From positions 1 to 37,534 of IMG/VR virus record IMGVR_UViG_3300025594_000021: 37,534 nt of DNA. One strand, given 5' to 3'. This DNA is from a virus. Below, one piece after another: positions 31,739 through 37,534 of the stretch (position 1 is the first letter of the stretch; the number at the start of each line of letters is the position of its first letter). A program made the translations under genes and the position numbers. The notes beneath the pieces are model-generated. The model ran no database searches and had not been told where the DNA came from. It worked only from the letters and a program-made list of their open reading frames with translations.

Positions 31739-33873
31739 CACGCGGCCTCCGCTTCGTCGGCCGGCTGGGCCAGCAGCAGCGCAATCATCTGATTCTTGCT
31801 CTTGCCGAAGGGCACTTTGATGCCGCGCGCCTCGAACTCCGCCCGTACGCCGGGTGTTTTCATGTCTTGAAGGCGGGCGCGCTCCTGGTCCTGCCAGATG
31901 CCCTGCGCCGCCTCGGCCGCGCTCTGGTGCTGCTCGGCCGGGGGCTGCGCTTCCGCCGCAGCCTCGGGCTCGGCGGTGTCCGCCGGCTCGGCCGGGGTCT
32001 CGATTGCGGCGAAAACCTCGCCGCGCAGCAGACGCGGCAGCCAGTTGTTGGCGATCGCCAGCCGGGTCGCGACCGCGCCGAGATCGGCCTTCTTGAGCTT
32101 GGCGTGTTTCGCCGGCTCGTCGCCGCAATCGGCGATGGCCGCGAGCGCCTCGGGCTTGGGCGCGGCCGAGAAGTAGGCAGCCGGGTCGAAGGCCTGGACG
32201 AGGGCGGCGCGGTGCTTCTCGACCGGCAGGGCGCAGCGCAGATCGGTGACGGCTTCGGGCTTGAGCGGATAGGAACTCGCAACCGCCTTGCTGGTGAAGT
32301 CGAGGCCGCGCGCAAGAACAGCCGCGACCAGCCCGTGGAGATCCGCGTCAGGCAAGGCCAGGCAGTGGCGGAAAACCAGACCGATATCCGCACGGGGGTG
32401 TGCGTTGCGATCCCAGGGCAGTTCCGGCCCCTGCCTTGCTCCTTCGAGCGCAATCTTGAGCGGCGCTCCCCTGCAGATGAAGCCGCTCACCATGGCCGCG
32501 AAAGCGATGCGCGGTTCGCCGGCGAGGACATGGGCGGCGGCCCGCGTTGCGGTCAACGCGAGATCGTCGAGCAACACGGCCGACAGGCGGGTCGGTTCCG
32601 GCGCCTCAACCTCGCCGTCCGGCGGCGGGCTCTTCGGCGCCGCCATGGCGGTGCGCGGCTCGGGCTTCGCATCAGGCTTGCCCTTGATGAAACCGCGCGC
32701 GATCGAGAGGGCGCCATCATGACCGACGGCGACGATGGCGATGGCCTTGGCGCGGCGCGCTTCGGGCAACGTCAGCCATGCGGCGCGGTCGTCGTCGTAG
32801 GCGGCGTGTTCCAGGCTCAACGGAGCGCGCTCGGCCTCGAGCGCATCCTGCTCGGCGAGAAGGACGGCGATCTCCGGCGTCGGCTCGACCTCGTCGTCGA
32901 AGCCGGCTTCCTCGAGTTCACCCTCAATCTCCTCTGCCCTGGTGTCGATCTCCTGTAGACGGGTCTCGATTTCGATCCGGCGCGGCGGCTTGGCCTGGGC
33001 CAGGGCGGCCGGCTTCGTGATACGTTGCCAACGATAGCTGTCGCTGGCAGCCGCGCCGAACAGGACCTCGCCCCAGCCTTCGGCGTGCTTCAACGCCGCG
33101 GCTTCGGCCGCAAGCTTCTCATCGGCCAGGCGCGTCAACAACCCGCCATCGGCAAACTGGCGCTTGTCGGCGAAAAGATCGGCGACCATTTCGCCGCCGG
33201 CGGCACGATAGGCTTCCTCGCCCACAAAGAGGGCTGCGCCCCGGTCGGCCGGCACGGCCGCATGCGTGAAGGCGTGTCGGATGGCGTAAGGTTCAAGGCT
33301 CCGACGGTCGCCCTTGGCGAGATAGGCGGCCTGGTCGGACGGTGAGGCGAGGGTGAAGGCCCGCGCCGCGTCGCCATTGATCCGGCCTTCCAGCCAGGCC
33401 TTGCGCACGTCCGGATGCAGCCGGCCGAGCGCCTGACGCTGTTCGACCTGGCGCAGGGTGATGCCGAAATGCGCGGCGATGTCGTCGTTCGTCTTGCCGC
33501 GCTCGGCCAGCGAGGCGAAGGCTTCGTATTCCGCGACCGGGTGCAGCGGCTTGCGCAGGATGTTGGCGGCGAGCGAAATCTCGAAGGCGTCGGCGTCGGG
33601 CTCGGGATCGCGCAGCACGACGTCGACCCATTCGATGGTCGCGACGTCGGCGGCGTCATCCTGCGCATCGATCTGGTTGAGCGCGGCGAGGCGGCGGTTG
33701 CCGTCGATGATCTCGATCTTGCCGTCGTCGCGCTTGCGGCCGACCAGCGGCTGCAGCAGGCCATGGGCGCGGATCGACGCGACGAGGTCGGCGACGTCGT
33801 CCTGCCCCGGTCGGACGTTGATGGCCACGCCGGCGGCGAGTTCGTTGAGGCGGTAGGCGACGACCCCTGTCAT
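31738..33873 (-). CDS. large ParB/RepB/Spo0J-like protein
   Basis: 711 residues. The N-terminal 190 residues are a ParB clamp-type domain: LNELAAG...NVRPGQDDVADLVASIRAHGLLQPLVG, IIDGNRRLAAL (GxRR motif), LAANILRKPLHPVAEYEAF (NxxR...P.E motif) and a helix-turn-helix NDDIAAHFGITLRQVEQRQALG. The acidic middle (about 310-370) looks coiled coil; the C-terminus (about 675-705, MKTPGVRAEFEARGIKVPFGKSKNQMIALLLA) resembles a SAP/HeH DNA-binding motif. Long ParB proteins of this kind are known from alphaproteobacterial plasmids and ICEs. No ParA partner is present in the window. Predicted CTP-dependent DNA clamp; function in the phage unknown. Confidence 0.85.
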   Translation of the reverse strand: MTGVVAYRLNELAAGVAINVRPGQDDVADLVASIRAHGLLQPLVGRKRDDGKIEIIDGNRRLAALNQIDAQDDAADVATIEWVDVVLRDPEPDADAFEISLAANILRKPLHPVAEYEAFASLAERGKTNDDIAAHFGITLRQVEQRQALGRLHPDVRKAWLEGRINGDAARAFTLASPSDQAAYLAKGDRRSLEPYAIRHAFTHAAVPADRGAALFVGEEAYRAAGGEMVADLFADKRQFADGGLLTRLADEKLAAEAAALKHAEGWGEVLFGAAASDSYRWQRITKPAALAQAKPPRRIEIETRLQEIDTRAEEIEGELEEAGFDDEVEPTPEIAVLLAEQDALEAERAPLSLEHAAYDDDRAAWLTLPEARRAKAIAIVAVGHDGALSIARGFIKGKPDAKPEPRTAMAAPKSPPPDGEVEAPEPTRLSAVLLDDLALTATRAAAHVLAGEPRIAFAAMVSGFICRGAPLKIALEGARQGPELPWDRNAHPRADIGLVFRHCLALPDADLHGLVAAVLARGLDFTSKAVASSYPLKPEAVTDLRCALPVEKHRAALVQAFDPAAYFSAAPKPEALAAIADCGDEPAKHAKLKKADLGAVATRLAIANNWLPRLLRGEVFAAIETPAEPADTAEPEAAAEAQPPAEQHQSAAEAAQGIWQDQERARLQDMKTPGVRAEFEARGIKVPFGKSKNQMIALLLAQPADEAEAA

Positions 33874-34085
33874 GAGGGTTCTCCAATGGTTGAGAGGAAG
33901 GCCTCCTTCGAGAGGCTGTAGACGGTGACCTCGATCGAGGTAGGGTCCGGCCAGAGCAGATCGCCTGCCGGATTGTCGGAGGCGATGCAGGCCTGGCGCA
34001 GGACGGTCTGGATGCGTCGCGCCAGTGCGAGATCCGTCACCGCGGCCGGCACGTCGATCGCGATGAGGACGGTGCGCGGCGTCAT
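33870..34085 (-). CDS. small early protein, function unknown
   Basis: 71 residues from the ATG at 34085, overlapping the HD-protein stop; a longer reading is not favoured because it overlaps that gene deeply. TVLIAIDVPAAVTDLALARRIQTVLRQACIA then IEVTVYSLSKEAFLS gives a beta-alpha-beta-like small domain. No family recognised. Overlaps the ParB start by four bases. Confidence 0.55.
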   Translation of the reverse strand: MTPRTVLIAIDVPAAVTDLALARRIQTVLRQACIASDNPAGDLLWPDPTSIEVTVYSLSKEAFLSTIGEPS

Positions 34086-34819
34086 CGTGCGGCCTGGCGG
34101 GTCAATTCGGCGATCGTGCCGGGGTTGGCCTTGGCCCGGGCGCGGGCGCCGTGAAGACGCGAGGCCCACATCTCGAAGCGCGTCACCCAGGCCTCGGCCG
34201 CCTTGGCCGGAGACAAAACCTTGATGCGCTGCTTCAGGTTGAGCGGCTTGATCGATCGGAGCTTCTCGTCCCAGGGCCTCGGCTGCGGCCCGAGCAGATG
34301 GTCGCGCTCGGCCAGCAGCAGCTGCAGATCGACATGGTGGACGCGGTCGCGCAGCAGCGCCGGCAGCGGCCAGGGCAGGCCGGCCTCGGCATGGAGATAG
34401 CGGTCGATCGGCTCGGCGATGCGGCGGCGCAGGCGCTGGATCGACAGGCGCGGGCCGGGGACGTCGCCGAGTTCCTGCCGGGTCTCGTCGAGGGCGATCT
34501 GCAGGGCGGCGAGGAAGGGCGAGGTCTGGTCGCCGAGCGGGCCCTCATGCCCGTCATGCAACAGGAAGGCCATGGCAAGCGCGTCGTCCTGGGTCTGGCC
34601 CCAGAGGAAGTCGGCGCCGATGCAGCAATGCTGCGCGACCGAATAGGTGAGCCCGCTCGGCAATTGGTTGGCGAAGCGGCCGGTCTGGCCGAGCGGGATG
34701 GCGATGTCGCGGCGGATGTCGAGCGTACCGGGCTCGATCGCGCGGCCGAGGATCAGCGCCCGCCCGGAGGCGAGCGGCAGCCAGGGCGCGGCCGCCGGCA
34801 CGGTGTCGGCCGGCTTCAC
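34082..34819 (-). CDS. HD-domain phosphohydrolase (YfbR-like)
   Basis: 245 residues with GTG start overlapping the upstream stop (GTGA). TYSVAQHCCIGADFL (His64) then LAMAFLLHDGHEGPLGDQTSPF (His88-Asp89, Asp97) reproduces the SVA(E/Q)H...HD...GD pattern of YfbR-type 5'-deoxynucleotidases, and a further Asp-bearing helix (LLLAERDHLLG) fits the fourth ligand. Such enzymes remove phosphate from deoxynucleotides; phage members may adjust host nucleotide pools, but substrate cannot be told from sequence. The C-terminal 80 residues are basic and helical. Confidence 0.8.
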   Translation of the reverse strand: MKPADTVPAAAPWLPLASGRALILGRAIEPGTLDIRRDIAIPLGQTGRFANQLPSGLTYSVAQHCCIGADFLWGQTQDDALAMAFLLHDGHEGPLGDQTSPFLAALQIALDETRQELGDVPGPRLSIQRLRRRIAEPIDRYLHAEAGLPWPLPALLRDRVHHVDLQLLLAERDHLLGPQPRPWDEKLRSIKPLNLKQRIKVLSPAKAAEAWVTRFEMWASRLHGARARAKANPGTIAELTRQAAR

Positions 34820-35160
34820 TGGCCGCTCTCCATGCGCTCATGCCGTCGATCGGTCAGGCGCTCAGCCATAGCCTCGATGGTGTCGAGATCATCGACGTCG
34901 GCGAGGTCGAAGGCTGCGTCGCCATTCAGCGACTTCGCGCGATAGAGCGCGTCGATGAACAGCGCCCGCGTCGCCTTCACGAGAGACGGTTCGCGCCCGG
35001 CCTCCTTTGCGGCGCGCCTGCGCTCGTCGGCCTGGCGCTGCAGCTCGGCCTCGGCCGGGCCGTCTTCGGCGGCGCGAGTCATGGCGTCACCAAGTCCGCG
35101 GTTGTCGGGCTGGTCGCGCGGCACGATGCCGCCGGCGACGGTTTCACGTGTCCCGATCAT
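34816..35160 (-). CDS. small helical early protein, function unknown
   Basis: 114 residues. Charged, Ala/Arg/Glu-rich helices (AEDGPAEAELQRQADERRRAAKEAGRE) then ATRALFIDALYRAKSLNGDAAFDLADVDDLDTIEAMAERL. No domain recognised. The ATG at 35160 overlaps the preceding stop; the ribosome site is weak, and a second ATG lies at 35082. Confidence 0.55.
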   Translation of the reverse strand: MIGTRETVAGGIVPRDQPDNRGLGDAMTRAAEDGPAEAELQRQADERRRAAKEAGREPSLVKATRALFIDALYRAKSLNGDAAFDLADVDDLDTIEAMAERLTDRRHERMESGQ

Positions 35161-35498
35161 CGATCACACCCCGCCCAGGCCAGCCGGCGCTCGACCATCG
35201 CCTTCGTCGAGCCGACCAGGCGCCCGAATGTCGAGGGCGTGCCGGGCGTGCGTGCCGCCAAGGCTTCGATCAGATGGCGGCAGGGATAGCCCATCTCGGA
35301 CTGCGCCAGCGCGATCTGCGAGCCGGTCCAGGCGACGCGGGCCGCGATGGCCAGTTCCCCCAGCGCGACCTTCGGCGAACCGACATGATCGGCGATACGG
35401 GTGGTGATGACGGCGACATCACCCATAAAGGCCGTGACCTGATCGAGCACGGCGATGCGGGCTGCGACCTGCGCCCCGGTGAGCGAAAGGGCGTCCAT
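35157..35498 (-). CDS. early protein, function unknown
   Basis: 113 residues, start one base from the preceding stop. Helical throughout (LTGAQVAARIAVLDQVTAFMGDVAVITTRIADHV, ALGELAIAARVAWTGSQIALAQSEMG) with a C-terminal basic helix. Two Cys at YPCRHL and WAGCDR. No family recognised. Confidence 0.55.
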   Translation of the reverse strand: MDALSLTGAQVAARIAVLDQVTAFMGDVAVITTRIADHVGSPKVALGELAIAARVAWTGSQIALAQSEMGYPCRHLIEALAARTPGTPSTFGRLVGSTKAMVERRLAWAGCDR

Positions 35499-35858
35499 CT
35501 ACACCGCCTCCATGCCGGCGGCGGCGGCTTCGGCGCCGGCATGCTCGCCGCGCTCGGCGATGCGCTTGCCCAGCAGCTTGGCGGCGTGAGGGCCGAGCGT
35601 CGCGGCCAGATCGACGTGGTAGCCGGCGCGGGCGAGGTCGTAGATGTCGGCATAGCCGCGCTCGATGCGGCCCTGGTCGAGCAGCTCGACCATGTCGGCG
35701 ATGACGACCTCGCGGACGCCGTCTTCGGTCGGCTGGTTCGGGCCGATCTCGACCCGGGTTTCGCGGGCATAGGCCCCGGCGAGGCGGCGCTTGATCAGGG
35801 TGGCGTTGACGGTCTCGACCGGGGTCGGACGGCCTGGCAGCGGGCGTTCGTGACGCAT
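35499..35858 (-). CDS. first gene of early operon, function unknown
   Basis: 119 residues from ATG 35858, which has GGAGG seven bases upstream; an upstream TTG at 35900 would overlap the operator and is rejected. PTPVETVNATLIKRRLAGAYARETRVEIGPNQPTEDGVREVVIADMVELLDQGRIERGYADIYDLARAGYHVDLAATLG suggests an alpha-beta protein. No known family. It lies first behind the repressor-controlled leftward promoter, a position often held by an immediate-early regulator. Confidence 0.6.
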   Translation of the reverse strand: MRHERPLPGRPTPVETVNATLIKRRLAGAYARETRVEIGPNQPTEDGVREVVIADMVELLDQGRIERGYADIYDLARAGYHVDLAATLGPHAAKLLGKRIAERGEHAGAEAAAAGMEAV

Positions 35859-35888
35859 GGCGGCGCCTCCATCGGGTTGCGATGAGGC

Positions 35889-35917
35889 AAGATTTTCCAA
35901 AAGAGAAAATCTGTCAA
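35889..35917 (-). promoter_or_regulatory. leftward early promoter with operator dyad
   Basis: On the minus strand: a consensus -35 TTGACA (35917-35912), 17-base spacer, and a weak -10 AATCTT (35894-35889). The spacer holds an inverted repeat GATTTTC-N7-GAAAATC (35891-35911), i.e. the repressor's probable operator. The promoter core GGACTTGACA also occurs at the rightward promoter near 37003. The leader to the first early gene is short with a good ribosome site. An additional inverted repeat CTGTCA...TGACAG (35911-35938) overlaps the -35. Confidence 0.65.
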
Positions 35918-35967
35918 GTCCAAAACTGAAAATGACAGGCCGAGTCAGGAGCCTGATTCGCGGCGAA

Positions 35968-35995
35968 TTGACTCAGCGGTTATCGTGAACACAAT
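35968..35995 (+). promoter_or_regulatory. possible promoter of the zinc-ribbon gene
   Basis: TTGACT (35968-35973), 16 bases, CACAAT (35990-35995), 24 bases before the ATG at 36019. An imperfect dyad GAGTCAGG-AG-CCTGATTC (35942-35959) and a GAGTCA/TGACTC repeat pair bracket the -35, suggesting a second regulator here. Moderate similarity only. Confidence 0.45.
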
Positions 35996-36018
35996 GAGAA
36001 CATTCAACGGAGGCGACC

Positions 36019-36264
36019 ATGGGTATCGCGTTTAAGGTCTACGTCCGCTGCACCAATTGCCGGAAGGATTACGGCTGCAGGCTGGAGCCGCCCGCAGCCG
36101 ATGATGCGCCGGCCGATATCGACGAGCTGCTGGAGAGCCAGTACCTGCAGGAGCAGCGCTTCACCTGTCGCGACTGCGACTGTCCGATCGGCGCGGTGAC
36201 GGGGGTCAAGCTGCTGGTCGACGACCAGGTCGAGAGCGTCAGGATACTGGAACCCTGTTCTTGA
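36019..36264 (+). CDS. small zinc-ribbon protein in the immunity region
   Basis: 81 residues, ribosome site GGAGG. CTNCRKDYGC near the start and CRDCDCPIG in the second half give a CxxC/CxxC metal-binding pair; the rest is acidic and helical. It is transcribed towards the repressor and their 3' ends overlap by 26 bases. Such small ribbon proteins could be regulators or DNA-binding partners; no specific family recognised. Confidence 0.65.
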   Translation: MGIAFKVYVRCTNCRKDYGCRLEPPAADDAPADIDELLESQYLQEQRFTCRDCDCPIGAVTGVKLLVDDQVESVRILEPCS

Positions 36265-36946
36265 TCTCGCGGACCAAAGCCAGAATGCGGACCTCGCGGC
36301 CATCATCGGGTTGAAGATTGCGTGGCACCACGATCGGCTTGTGGCGGGCATTGCTTGAGCGCGGGTGGAAGACCACGACGTCGTCCTGCAGCTCGACCTG
36401 CTTGACCGACCACTCGCGGAGCTGCCCGCCATCGCGCTCCTGCTGGACGACGACCACCATGTTGTCGCGCAAGGGAATGCCGATATCATCGTAATCGACG
36501 CCGATGACGCGCGAGCCCGGCAGGATCGGCGACGGCTCTAGCCGGTTCATCGAATCGCCAATGACATCGTAGGCCGTGCGCCGGGCGCGCGGGAAATCCG
36601 GATCGGCCGGCTCGTAGAACAGCTCCGGCTCGCTCTGGTCGAACTCGTCGATCGGGATGAACGAGCCGGCCTGAACGGGGCCCGCTACGACGACGGGCAA
36701 GAGTCGCCCTTCGGGCGCCGGCATGGCCTCCGGCCTCAAACGTAGATCCACGCCGGGCATCGCAGGCGGGGCCTCGTCGATGTAGCTGGCGATCACGGGC
36801 AGTTCCTCGACCTTGATCGCCCTGGTGCCGTTCAAGATTTTGGTCACGGCCGAGCCGGTTTTGCCGATGGCGTGCGCCAGGCCGCCCTTGGATTTGCCAG
36901 GCTTCCCAAGTCCAGTTTTTACCCACAGGCGCAGCTCGTCGTTCAT
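36239..36946 (-). CDS. phage repressor, XRE-type with S24 peptidase domain
   Basis: 235 residues from ATG 36946; a longer TTG start at 37009 is rejected as it would run through the promoter. Residues about 20-56 (GGLAHAIGKTGSAVTKILNG) are the HTH. The C-terminal S24/LexA-like domain has the likely self-cleavage site Ala93-Gly94 in VQAGSF, the Ser132 nucleophile in VIGDSMNRL and Lys182 in WSVKQVEL. It should therefore be a RecA-sensitive repressor, inactivated after DNA damage. It lies between the two matched promoters it probably controls. Confidence 0.9.
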   Translation of the reverse strand: MNDELRLWVKTGLGKPGKSKGGLAHAIGKTGSAVTKILNGTRAIKVEELPVIASYIDEAPPAMPGVDLRLRPEAMPAPEGRLLPVVVAGPVQAGSFIPIDEFDQSEPELFYEPADPDFPRARRTAYDVIGDSMNRLEPSPILPGSRVIGVDYDDIGIPLRDNMVVVVQQERDGGQLREWSVKQVELQDDVVVFHPRSSNARHKPIVVPRNLQPDDGREVRILALVREIKNRVPVS

Positions 36947-36953
36947 GCTGCAT

Positions 36954-36970
36954 TTTCCGAAATTCGGAAA
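36954..36970. promoter_or_regulatory. perfect dyad just upstream of the repressor start
   Basis: TTTCCGAA-A-TTCGGAAA, an eight-base perfect inverted repeat around one base, lying in the leader of the repressor gene. It differs in spacing from the N7 operators at the two promoters, so it may be an autoregulatory site for a different protein, such as the Cro-like product, or an mRNA hairpin that limits repressor translation. Confidence 0.5.
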
Positions 36971-37002
36971 GCTGCGCCAACCGCCGATATGGAAAATCGG
37001 AC

Positions 37003-37031
37003 TTGACAAGAATTTTCTAAAAAAGAAATAG
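37003..37031 (+). promoter_or_regulatory. rightward promoter with operator, near-leaderless transcript
   Basis: TTGACA (37003-37008), 17 bases, AAATAG (37026-37031). Within the spacer and -10 lies TTTTC-N7-GAAA (37013-37028), the same operator type as at the leftward promoter, and the core GGACTTGACA is identical. The predicted transcription start falls within about two bases of the ATG at 37039 and no Shine-Dalgarno sequence is present, so the message may be leaderless. Confidence 0.6.
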
Positions 37032-37038
37032 TCGCGAC

Positions 37039-37299
37039 ATGGAACCAGCCGCGACGATCATCACCCTCCTTGGAGGCGAGGCCAAGGTCAGTGAGATCAC
37101 TGGCCGCGGACTTACCGCCCCTTACAAATGGCAATATCCGGTCGAGAAGGGCGGCACCGGCGGGCTGATCCCGCAACGGTTGCACACCAAGCTCCTCGAT
37201 TATGCCCGCGCCAAGGGCATCGCCTTGGCCGCAGCCGATTTCCTGCCCGTTCAAAACACCGCCCCCGCGCCAGCGTCGATGCCGGAGCCCGTTTCCTAG
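37039..37299 (+). CDS. Cro-like small DNA-binding protein
   Basis: 86 residues. IITLLGGEAKVSEITGRGLTAPYKWQYPVEKGGTGGLIPQRLHTKLLDYARAKGIAL has the layout of Cro/YdaS-like phage regulators in Hyphomicrobiales: a small HTH with W in the recognition region, then a helix and an L-T-x-A-D-F-like end (IALAAADFLP). First gene of the rightward operon, divergent from the repressor, hence Cro-like by position. No ribosome site is seen (see promoter). Confidence 0.7.
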   Translation: MEPAATIITLLGGEAKVSEITGRGLTAPYKWQYPVEKGGTGGLIPQRLHTKLLDYARAKGIALAAADFLPVQNTAPAPASMPEPVS

Positions 37300-37365
37300 C
37301 GCGTCACGACCGGCCGCGCGGCCGATAAAGGCGCGGCGATTTCTCCGAAGGACCAGAGGTGCGGC

Positions 37366-37534
37366 ATGGGCGAGCGGGATTCGTGGTTTTTCCGGATGAA
37401 GGCGGCGCAGCGCGAGCTGATCCGCGTCTGCGGCGGCATCGAGGCCGCGGCGGCGATCGGCCTGGTGTCGGCGCCGCAGATGGGCCGGCTCAACAATGTC
37501 GGCGCCGAGGACCTGATGAGCGCCCGGGTCAAGG
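37366..37534 (+). CDS. phage regulator, cut off by the window edge
   Basis: The first 56 residues of a gene that runs past the right edge. MGERDSWFFRMKAAQRELIRVCGGIEAAAAIGLVSAPQMGRLNNV is a helix-turn-helix-like segment similar in shape to activators placed after cro in temperate phages of this group. Whether it is CII-like cannot be decided from the part shown. Ribosome site AGAGGT lies upstream. Confidence 0.6.
   Translation, partial: MGERDSWFFRMKAAQRELIRVCGGIEAAAAIGLVSAPQMGRLNNVGAEDLMSARVK

Noticed and set aside
34082-34819. Evidence for a 2-aminoadenine (Z) genome because of the HD-domain enzyme
   Set aside because: No PurZ-like or DpoZ-like gene is in the window and the HD protein resembles YfbR generally.
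37366-37534. Circular closure: joining the right edge to the left edge gives the regulator a stop codon after one more residue
   Set aside because: A random join reaches a stop quickly often enough, proteins of this kind are usually longer, and no terminal overlap between the window ends is visible.

Overview
The window is most of the genome of a temperate, long-tailed (siphovirus-type) bacteriophage of a high-G+C alphaproteobacterium, probably a member of the Hyphomicrobiales (Rhizobiales). The host guess rests on high-G+C codon use, several rhizobial-type small proteins (for example the zinc-ribbon protein at 27594-27836), a gene order close to gene-transfer-agent and HK97-like alphaproteobacterial phages, and an attachment core matching the 3' half of a tRNA-Gly(CCC) gene. 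No host chromosomal genes are visible.

Layout. (1) 59-9609, plus strand: packaging and head genes (small and large terminase, portal, S49 prohead protease, HK97-fold capsid, small head proteins, connectors). (2) 9599-20814: tail genes (terminator, tube, assembly chaperone, tape measure, distal tail/hub proteins, NlpC/P60-like protein, J-like tip protein, fibre, spike, fibre chaperone). A low-G+C secreted-protein gene sits in reverse orientation between the chaperone and the tape measure. (3) 20908-25098: an accessory host-recognition cassette with a 1220-residue multidomain spike ending in an SGNH-esterase-like domain, bracketed by two nearly identical terminators. (4) 25170-27530: lysis genes (endolysin, overlapping Rz/Rz1 spanins, two holin-like membrane proteins) ending at a strong terminator. 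(5) 27594-28041: a small zinc-ribbon gene and attP with inverted arm-type repeats. (6) 28042-35858, minus strand: one tightly overlapping early/integration operon (unknown small genes, HD-domain phosphohydrolase, two ParB/Srx-fold proteins, SSB, DUF4326 protein, Xis-like protein, integrase). (7) 35859-37534: immunity region with an S24 (LexA-like) repressor, a Cro-like gene, a cut-off regulator at the right edge, and two promoters sharing a ten-base core and the same kind of operator dyad.

How it works together. The repressor at 36239-36946 probably silences two matched promoters: one firing left into the early/integration operon, one firing right into the Cro-like gene and on towards the late genes. 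attP lies between the lysis genes and the integrase, with arm sites on both sides. This is the order of a free or circular phage genome, not of a single integrated prophage. The early operon has SSB and ParB-like proteins but no recognisable polymerase, primase, helicase or initiator, so the replication strategy is not explained by what is in the window; a few genes between the right edge and the terminase may be missing.

Most likely sources of novelty are the reverse-oriented moron with the adjacent chimeric tape measure, the two-protein ParB/DGQHR early module, the mirrored immunity promoters with a possibly leaderless cro, the spike/esterase cassette, and the integrase lacking the usual HxxR histidine. 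All functions are inferred from reading the sequence; no database search was run.
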